The notes under the pieces are model-generated. The model did not search any database. It saw nothing but the letters and a program-made list of their open reading frames with translations, and was not told where the DNA came from. The translations under genes and the position numbers were made by a program. This document shows, piece by piece, positions 4,861 to 9,281 of a stretch of 9,281 nt of DNA. Numbering within the stretch: the first letter of the stretch is position 1; every line of letters begins with the position of its first letter. Source of the stretch: Pseudomonadota bacterium (lineage in GTDB: Bacteria > Pseudomonadota > Gammaproteobacteria > Acidiferrobacterales > Acidiferrobacteraceae); contig JAJYPQ010000125.1 in NCBI GenBank assembly GCA_021795255.1, forward strand, positions 1 through 9,281, written 5' to 3'.

Positions 4861-5789
4861 TGGCGAAAACCCAACGCATAGTACGACCGACGTTAGCCCA
4901 GACGAACCTGCGCTGTCCAGTGCTGACAATCGCGCAGCAGAAAGGGGGCGTCGGCAAGACGACGTGGGCCCGCGTGCTCGCCGAATACTTTGCCCTAGTC
5001 CGGCAGGTGCGGGTCCTTTTGATAGATACCGATCCGCAGTGCAATCTGTCACAGCGCTTTCTCAAAATGGAACGGGATCCACTGGCCGAGGAGGGGGTGC
5101 TGCCGCCAATCCATCCGGACTATGACCCTGCCACTGAGACCGAGTGGGACGGGCGCAGCCACATCGCCAACGTCTTTCTGGGGTTACCGCTGGTGCCGTA
5201 CGGTACGCATCTGCCGCAAGTAGACATTCTGCCTGGGCACGCCACGATCTTGCAGGAGGTGGTGAAAAAAACGCCCGCCGAACTAAAGGCGCGCGTGACC
5301 AACCGGCTGAAGGAATTTCTACACGGCACTGAGGTCCAGGAAGCGTACGACCTTATCATTATCGACACGCCGCCTTCGCGAAATCCATTGACCGAGGCGG
5401 CGCTGCGTGCCTCATCACACGTCCTCATGCCCATGGAGCTCGAGGTCCAGTCGCTCGAGGGGTTGGTGCACATGCTGTCTTTCTGGCGAAGCGAACAGCG
5501 TCTGAGAACCAAGGAAGACCCGCTCCGGCTTATCGGCGTGCTGCCCAACAAATACCGGCGGGTCGCGTTGCATCAGGGCATCCTGGAGGCTATGCGCAAG
5601 GACCCAGTGCTGTCGGCACACATTCTGCCTTTTGAGGTGGGGCTGCGCGTGGCGTTCTCGGAATCGGACCACGCGGAAGCTAGACCAAAATCCGTGCTGC
5701 AGCTACCGGCGAATGACGAGGCACGGCGGGAAGCGGAGCTCGTGTGTCGGCACATAGAAGGGGAGGTGTTCGGCAATGTCACAGAGTAA
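4860..5789 (+). CDS. parA: ParA-type partition ATPase
   Basis: A 309-residue ParA/MinD-family ATPase. The deviant Walker A is KGGVGKT (28-34), the A' motif is LLIDTDPQ (53-60), and Walker B is YDLIIIDTPPS (163-173). It has only about 20 residues before the Walker A box, so it lacks the long N-terminal DNA-binding domain of type Ia ParA and is closer to type Ib. ParA binds ATP and nonspecific DNA and moves or positions plasmid copies through its partner ParB. I chose the ATG at 4860 because GGGGAG (4849-4854) lies 5 nt upstream; a GTG at 4854 overlaps that site. It is first in an operon with parB (overlap of 14 bp) and a small RHH-like gene, and is divergent from repA. Confidence 0.92.
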   Translation: MAKTQRIVRPTLAQTNLRCPVLTIAQQKGGVGKTTWARVLAEYFALVRQVRVLLIDTDPQCNLSQRFLKMERDPLAEEGVLPPIHPDYDPATETEWDGRSHIANVFLGLPLVPYGTHLPQVDILPGHATILQEVVKKTPAELKARVTNRLKEFLHGTEVQEAYDLIIIDTPPSRNPLTEAALRASSHVLMPMELEVQSLEGLVHMLSFWRSEQRLRTKEDPLRLIGVLPNKYRRVALHQGILEAMRKDPVLSAHILPFEVGLRVAFSESDHAEARPKSVLQLPANDEARREAELVCRHIEGEVFGNVTE

Positions 5790-6717
5790 AAAGACCCGCT
5801 TCACCGCGCCGTCCTCGGCCATGCATCAAGCCGGCGACATCATCAGAGGGGCGGAAAGCGAGGAAACCGTACAGGATGTGCCGATCAGTGTATTGGAACT
5901 AGATCCGCAAAACCGGCCGCTCACCAAACTGGACATTGCGGACCCTGAGCGAATCGATTCCGCAGACCCGAACTACCATCACAAGCAGGACTTTCTTGGC
6001 CGGCTTCGCGACCTTGCGCAATCAATTGTTGCGGCCGGGGGAGTTCAACAGCCAATTCGGGTATACAAACGCGGCGCGGTGTATCGCGTGATATTCGGCG
6101 AGCGGCGCGTGCTGGCATCGGTTCTGGCTGGCCTTAAATCTGTTCCGGCCATCGTTGTAACGGGAACGCCAAAGGATCTTCGGCGCACGCAGTCGATCGA
6201 GAACATTCAGCGCGAAGACGTGTTGGCGTGGGAACGACTCCAGTCATTGAGGGACCTAATCGAAGAGGAGGGCCGGGAGGGGCGTGCCATCCAAAACCCG
6301 ACCGACCTTACTCGAGCGGTGGGGGTCTCGATGGGGCATGCATCCATGCTGCTTAACCTCCTGGAGGCTCCGCCGGACGTGGAGGAGTGTTTGCGCAGCG
6401 GCAAACTCGCCAGCCTGCGTAGCGCTTGGGAGATCGCTCGCATCCCCGAACTGCGGGCGCGTGAGGAAGCGATTGCGGCGGTTATGGGAGGGGCATCGGC
6501 AAGATCCGTGACATCGATCGCGCGAAGGGCGACCACCAAGAGCGAAAACCGTCGCGGTCGAAAGCGCCTGTCCGTGAGCCTCGGAAAAACAGAGAACCTG
6601 GCTCTCGTGAAACGCATTTTATTGGCTGTGGGCAAGGCCTCGCAGCGGCGCGGCGTCGACTGGGATAATGTCGACGACGTCCAGCGGGCTTGGAACGAGT
6701 TCCTGAAAGGAGGGTAG
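5776..6717 (+). CDS. parB: ParB-family partition protein (first copy)
   Basis: A 313-residue ParB whose ATG lies within the end of parA, preceded by a strong GGGAGG (5761-5766). The N-terminal CTP-binding domain shows GVQQPIRVY (89-97), the GERR motif (108-111) and ENIQRED (142-148). A helix-turn-helix region follows at about 175-197 (LTRAVGVSMGHASMLLNLL), then a helical central part. There is a basic patch at RRGRKR (259-264) and a short C-terminal helical domain. Known ParB proteins load at parS, form CTP-dependent sliding clamps and stimulate ParA ATPase. An unusual stretch of acidic residues before the CTP domain (about 48-75) lengthens the usual spacing between the first strand and the GxxQP region. 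Its parS is not obvious; the palindrome at 7131-7147 or the operator at 4807-4829 are possible. Confidence 0.9.
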   Translation: MSQSKKTRFTAPSSAMHQAGDIIRGAESEETVQDVPISVLELDPQNRPLTKLDIADPERIDSADPNYHHKQDFLGRLRDLAQSIVAAGGVQQPIRVYKRGAVYRVIFGERRVLASVLAGLKSVPAIVVTGTPKDLRRTQSIENIQREDVLAWERLQSLRDLIEEEGREGRAIQNPTDLTRAVGVSMGHASMLLNLLEAPPDVEECLRSGKLASLRSAWEIARIPELRAREEAIAAVMGGASARSVTSIARRATTKSENRRGRKRLSVSLGKTENLALVKRILLAVGKASQRRGVDWDNVDDVQRAWNEFLKGG

Positions 6718-6718
6718 G

Positions 6719-7087
6719 GTGCGTCGCACTGCGTTCACATTACCCTCGTTGCTCCGCGCAGAGTACACAGCTCATGTCACGCACGCGCATGGGTACGGAC
6801 CGCGGGGAAAGAGCCGTTGGGTGAGAGAGGCCATCGCGATGCTGTTCCGAGATGACCCAGGGCTCACACAAGTCGGGCTCGGTGTGGACGTGATAGACAA
6901 AGACGCAGTTGAGCCAATCTACCTGGATGAGTCGACGGCAGATCTCATGAAAGTAGGGTACCGAATCCTCCGCGCGCAGTATCCGGAGTGGGAGGGTGTG
7001 CAAGGCGACATCATTCGTGCAGCAGTGATGTACCGCTTGGCACACGACACAAACGATAGGGAGGTTTTCAGAGCAAACGTGGGCTAA
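6719..7087 (+). CDS. Small protein with two ribbon-helix-helix-like repeats
   Basis: A 122-residue protein starting at GTG, with a very good AAAGGAGG ribosome site (6706-6713) overlapping the end of parB, so it is translated with the par operon. I do not recognise a named family. The sequence reads as two RHH-like units. Unit one has a strand RTAFTLPSLL (3-12) and a helix KSRWVREAIAMLF (31-43), the usual 'KSRxxxIREAI' form. Unit two has a strand EPIYLDES (65-72), helix ADLMKVGYRIL (74-84) and helix VQGDIIRAAVMYRLA (94-108). Two RHH units in one chain occur in F-plasmid TraY. RHH proteins bind short DNA operators, and small ones serve as partition centromere-binding proteins or autorepressors. 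Role as operon regulator or third partition factor is inferred. Confidence 0.6.
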   Translation: MRRTAFTLPSLLRAEYTAHVTHAHGYGPRGKSRWVREAIAMLFRDDPGLTQVGLGVDVIDKDAVEPIYLDESTADLMKVGYRILRAQYPEWEGVQGDIIRAAVMYRLAHDTNDREVFRANVG

Positions 7088-7130
7088 AATAGTCAGTAAC
7101 GTATTGATAGTAAATCGAAAAGTGGTGGTG

Positions 7131-7147
7131 GAATTAAAATTTAATTC
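7131..7147. repeat. AT-rich perfect palindrome
   Basis: GAATTAAA (7131-7138) and TTTAATTC (7140-7147) form perfect 8-bp arms around one base. It lies 44 bp after the RHH-like gene. The stem is too AT-rich for a good terminator. RHH proteins and ParB both bind such short dyads, so an operator or centromere-like site is possible. The rest of 7088-7285 shows one near-consensus DnaA box (TGTGGATAG, 7213-7221), a small AGCCTA/TAGGCT hairpin (7236-7251), and no clear promoter. Confidence 0.4.
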
Positions 7148-7285
7148 GATGGGTAGCTAAGACCTTTTACGGGCCGCCAAAATCGGCTAATCTATTGAAG
7201 TACATACGGATTTGTGGATAGCCAACCATCTTTTGAGCCTATCTTTAGGCTTGGCATTGGGAAAGTAGGACTGTGCAGTTGGATA

Positions 7286-7303
7286 TTGTGGCACGTGCCA
7301 CAA
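7286..7303. promoter_or_regulatory. 18-bp palindrome with CACGTG core, parS-like
   Basis: TTGTGGCACGTGCCACAA is a perfect 18-bp palindrome, 13 bp before the second parB start. Its CACGTG centre is shared with the canonical chromosomal parS (TGTTTCACGTGAAACA), while the flanks differ. ParB genes often carry such sites nearby. It could be the binding site of the downstream ParB and allow autoregulation. The ribosome site GGGAG follows it directly. Confidence 0.6.
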
Positions 7304-7316
7304 ATCGGGAGTGAAG

Positions 7317-8186
7317 ATGGAATCTGCACTAAAAGATGATAAACGCCTCTGCCAGCTACCGATCGACCTGATCGACCCGGGCCGATATCAGCCCCGTCAG
7401 CGGTTCCAACGTCAGGCGCTGGAGGACCTGGCGGAGAGCGTGCGCGCGCTCGGGATCATTGAACCTGTTGTGGTGCGCCCCATTGGGGAGCCGCCTACCC
7501 GTTACGAATTGATCGCTGGCGAGCGGCGCTGGCGAGCAGCCCAACTGGCAGGGCTTCGTGACGTGCCCGCCATAATATGGCGCGCGTCAGATCGTCAGGC
7601 GGCAGAAATGGCACTCACCGAAAATATTCAACGCGAAGATCTGGACCCTATTGAGGAAGCCGAGGCCTTCAGGCGGCTCATCGACGAATTCGACTACACG
7701 CAAGAGCGAATAGCGAGGCTGTACGGCGCCGAGCCAAACGACGGGGAGGAGAAGGGATCCGCCAGAGGGCCAGGCAAGAAATGCACGCGCGATGACGTAG
7801 CGTTGCGCCTGCGTCTACTGAAGCTCGACCCGGCCGTCCAGGAACTGATTCGCGAACGTTCATTGTCAGTCGGTGCGGGTAAAGCTCTGCTTATGGTGCA
7901 GGGAGCGGCGCAACGAGAGCTTGCGCGGCGGGCTGTGCGTGAAAAGCTGAGTGTTCGGGCCTTGGAGGCTGCCTGCCGCTCAGCCCAAGATTATCGCCAG
8001 ACCACCGGGACCGAGTCGGCCAGAGACCCCGATATTGCGGCACTAGAACAGGGGCTCTCGGAGCTCCTTGGCACGCGGGTTGGCATCCAGGCCAACCGTG
8101 AGGGCAGGGGAAAAGTGGTAATCGACTATTACGACCTCGATCAGCTTCAAGGGATACTCGAGCAGTGGGGTTACCGGCGCCGTTGA
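7317..8186 (+). CDS. ParB/Spo0J-type protein (second copy)
   Basis: A 289-residue protein closer to canonical ParB/Spo0J than the first copy. It shows LPIDLIDPGRYQPR (14-27), GIIEPVVV (46-53), GERRWRAA (68-75) and ENIQRED (102-108). The helix-turn-helix region follows (TQERIARLYG, 128-137, and TRDDVALRLRLLKL, 157-170). The end, about 240-289, looks like the C-terminal dimerisation domain. Odd features are about 17-20 residues rich in G, E and K (138-156) inserted between the two HTH parts, and GAGKALL where many ParBs have GHARALL. It has no adjacent ParA and would need to share ParA from 4860 or act as a regulator (KorB-like). I chose ATG 7317 because GGGAG lies 5 nt upstream; GTG 7311 overlaps that site. 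Confidence 0.88.
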   Translation: MESALKDDKRLCQLPIDLIDPGRYQPRQRFQRQALEDLAESVRALGIIEPVVVRPIGEPPTRYELIAGERRWRAAQLAGLRDVPAIIWRASDRQAAEMALTENIQREDLDPIEEAEAFRRLIDEFDYTQERIARLYGAEPNDGEEKGSARGPGKKCTRDDVALRLRLLKLDPAVQELIRERSLSVGAGKALLMVQGAAQRELARRAVREKLSVRALEAACRSAQDYRQTTGTESARDPDIAALEQGLSELLGTRVGIQANREGRGKVVIDYYDLDQLQGILEQWGYRRR

Positions 8187-8188
8187 AC

Positions 8189-8228
8189 ATGTGCCCGCGC
8201 AGGTTGGTGCGCGCCACATATCGTTTTT
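8189..8228 (+). terminator. Possible terminator after second parB
   Basis: ATGTG (8189-8193) pairs with CACAT (8215-8219), and CGCGCA (8196-8201) with TGCGCG (8208-8213), around a GGTTGG loop. TTTTT follows at 8224-8228, about 5 nt after the stem. The internal loop and the gap before the T-run weaken it, but it lies directly after the stop codon and before an independent promoter. Confidence 0.4.
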
Positions 8229-8253
8229 GCAAGCCCATGCACACTACCACATT

Positions 8254-8273
8254 GTCCCAAATGGGACTATACT
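8254..8273 (+). promoter_or_regulatory. Promoter and operator of the Xre-RES pair
   Basis: TATACT (8268-8273) is a good -10 box. Directly before it is an inverted repeat, GTCCCA (8254-8259) and TGGGAC (8262-8267), that would cover the spacer. The -35 position is poor (TACCAC). This fits an autoregulated toxin-antitoxin promoter repressed by the Xre-type antitoxin. The start would be near 8280, which excludes upstream in-frame start codons at 8165, 8189, 8237 and 8261. Confidence 0.5.
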
Positions 8274-8305
8274 TCATCTCAATTGGAAGATATGGAAAAT
8301 CCTTC

Positions 8306-8836
8306 ATGACTGAACTTACCGAAAAATCAGGCACACGCCCGACGGCAAGGCGTACCAAAGAAGGAGCCGTGTCGATCGTTTTCCAAAAAAGCCGGGGCCT
8401 CGATGTGTTTGTGGACCAGGTTGCGCACGCAACGCCATATCAGATTGTGAATCTTGAGCGCACTGGTGTCGAAGGTGTTTTGATCCGGATCCTTGCCAAA
8501 AGGCTCGATATCCCTTCAACCCGCCTCGTCTCCGTGCTAGGCATTGCTAAATCGTCCGCAGCTCGAAAAATCGCGTCCGGCGGAACGATCAAGGCCTCCA
8601 GTGGCCAGGCGGCGATCGGGATGGTGAAACTGCTCGGTATCGCAAAAGAGATTGTTGCGCAGAGTACCGCCCCGGAGGCGGTACATTTCGATGCTGCCAA
8701 GTGGCTCGGTCGGTGGATCGAGCGTCCGCAGCCTTCCTTGGGCGGCGTCAAGCCCGCGGATCTCCTCGACACCCCCACAGGCGTTGAGCTCGTCGCGCGT
8801 CTCCTGCGCTCCATCGGAAGTGGCGCATACCAGTGA
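8306..8836 (+). CDS. Xre/MbcA/ParS-type antitoxin
   Basis: A 176-residue protein of the family that pairs with RES toxins. The N-terminal part (about 43-95) resembles the Xre-like helix-turn-helix region, with LAKRLDIPSTRLVSVLGI (63-80). The C-terminal half carries the MbcA/ParS/Xre (DUF2384) toxin-binding domain: AAKWLGRWIERPQPSLGG (130-147), KPADLLDTPTGVELVARLL (149-167) and a closing IGSGAY (170-175), as is usual in antitoxins whose tail plugs the toxin active site. The ATG at 8306 follows the predicted transcript start; the ribosome site is weak. A longer reading from 8165 would overlap the second parB and cross the promoter. The stop TGA overlaps the toxin GTG, so the two are coupled. 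Confidence 0.85.
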   Translation: MTELTEKSGTRPTARRTKEGAVSIVFQKSRGLDVFVDQVAHATPYQIVNLERTGVEGVLIRILAKRLDIPSTRLVSVLGIAKSSAARKIASGGTIKASSGQAAIGMVKLLGIAKEIVAQSTAPEAVHFDAAKWLGRWIERPQPSLGGVKPADLLDTPTGVELVARLLRSIGSGAYQ

Positions 8837-9281
8837 AGCTCTGGCGTATCGCCAGCGACACCCGCCAACACTCTGCCGCTGATCTGAGTGGCGCCGGAGC
8901 CGCCAGAGGGCCAGGTCGCTGGAATAACGAAAACGAGCCAGTCGTGTACTGCTCCACGTCGATCGCGCTGGCTATGCTCGAGACCGCAGCCCAAGTCGAC
9001 ACGACCGGCCTGCCGCTTAACCGGTTTTTAGTCGAAATCGATGTGCCCGACGAGACCTGGGCGCAGCGCGAAGAGGCCGATGTCGCAAACCTGCCAACCA
9101 CGTGGTCGGCCATCCCTGCCGGGACCGGCAGCATCAACGTCGGGTCGGGATGGTTGTCGTCGAACCGTTCGGTGATCCTATTAGTGCCTTCGGTGATTGT
9201 GCCGGAGGAGCGCAATGCGCTCATCAATCCCCGGCATCCGGATGCGCATGGAATCACAGCCAAGGTGGTTCGTCCCTGCGA
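8833..9281 (+). CDS. RES-domain toxin, 3'-truncated by window end
   Basis: The reading frame opens at GTG 8833, overlapping the antitoxin stop as GTGA, and stays open to the window end (149 codons). It matches the RES family: LWRIASDTRQHSADLSG-like start (residues 3-20, with one extra alanine), GRWN with R29, PVVYCS (36-41) and ALAMLE with E50. VPS with S120 then precedes NALINPRHPDA (128-138). These give the conserved Arg, Glu and Ser that name the family. Known RES toxins degrade cellular NAD+ and arrest growth; the paired Xre protein neutralises them. Family members are usually about 150-170 residues, so only a short tail is missing. Start codon GTG and lack of a good Shine-Dalgarno would keep toxin below antitoxin. 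Confidence 0.87.
   Translation, partial: MKLWRIASDTRQHSAADLSGAGAARGPGRWNNENEPVVYCSTSIALAMLETAAQVDTTGLPLNRFLVEIDVPDETWAQREEADVANLPTTWSAIPAGTGSINVGSGWLSSNRSVILLVPSVIVPEERNALINPRHPDAHGITAKVVRPC

Noticed and set aside
7236..7251. AGCCTA/TAGGCT hairpin as a terminator
   Set aside because: The stem is 6 bp and no T-run follows on either strand; the T-run precedes it on the plus strand.
8165..8305. Longer start for the Xre-type antitoxin
   Set aside because: It would overlap the end of the second parB, run through the hairpin and T-run, and cross the promoter and operator at 8254-8273.
8748..9263. Long minus-strand open frame opposite the RES gene
   Set aside because: The plus strand encodes a clear RES toxin with R29, E50 and S120 coupled to its antitoxin; the minus-strand frame has no family features.

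Overview
The window reads as the replication, partition and stability backbone of a proteobacterial plasmid, or of a plasmid-like secondary replicon or integrated element. No rRNA, tRNA or metabolic gene is present. The coding DNA is GC-rich, spacers are locally AT-rich, Shine-Dalgarno sites are mostly GGAG-type, and the families (iteron-type Rep, ParA/ParB, Panacea and RES-Xre toxin-antitoxin pairs, TnpB) are common on plasmids of Gammaproteobacteria, Betaproteobacteria and Acidithiobacillia. The sequence alone does not fix the genus.

Left part (1-3409). The end of a DUF2493/SLOG-like gene (1-312) is followed by a non-coding stretch that looks like a replication origin: a 53-nt nested inverted repeat carrying a near-consensus DnaA box (373-425), an AT-rich tract (about 426-480), and five same-direction CRTTACTCC repeats, mostly 20-21 bp apart (485-568). 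Next come a TnpB gene (726-1832) with a structured 3' flank that could be part of its omega RNA, and a minus-strand Panacea-type toxin-antitoxin operon (toxin 2033-2488, antitoxin 2491-3078, promoter 3139-3166). Further copies of the same repeat lie at 2002-2029, 3239-3266 and 3358-3385, bordering these modules. This suggests that an iteron region next to repA was split by accessory modules.

Centre (3410-7087). repA (minus) and parA (plus) diverge from a roughly 60-bp intergenic region. Each has a perfect TTGACA -35 box, the two promoters face each other and overlap, and a 23-bp palindrome with perfect arms lies between them. parA, parB and a small gene that looks like a tandem ribbon-helix-helix protein form a tight operon: parA and parB overlap, and the third gene starts 2 nt after parB.

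Right part (7088-9281). After a 229-bp spacer with two perfect palindromes, one an 18-mer with a CACGTG core, comes a second and more canonical ParB (7317-8186). A RES-Xre toxin-antitoxin pair follows, with its own promoter and operator. The RES toxin runs off the window near its C-terminus.

Together the genes would start replication (RepA on iterons, with DnaA), segregate copies (ParA with one or two ParBs and their sites) and penalise loss (two toxin-antitoxin pairs). The points most worth a second look are the dispersed 21-bp-pitch iterons, a TnpB lacking the usual RuvC-II glutamate beside the putative origin, the mutually exclusive repA/parA promoters, and the two-ParB arrangement with a tandem RHH protein between them.
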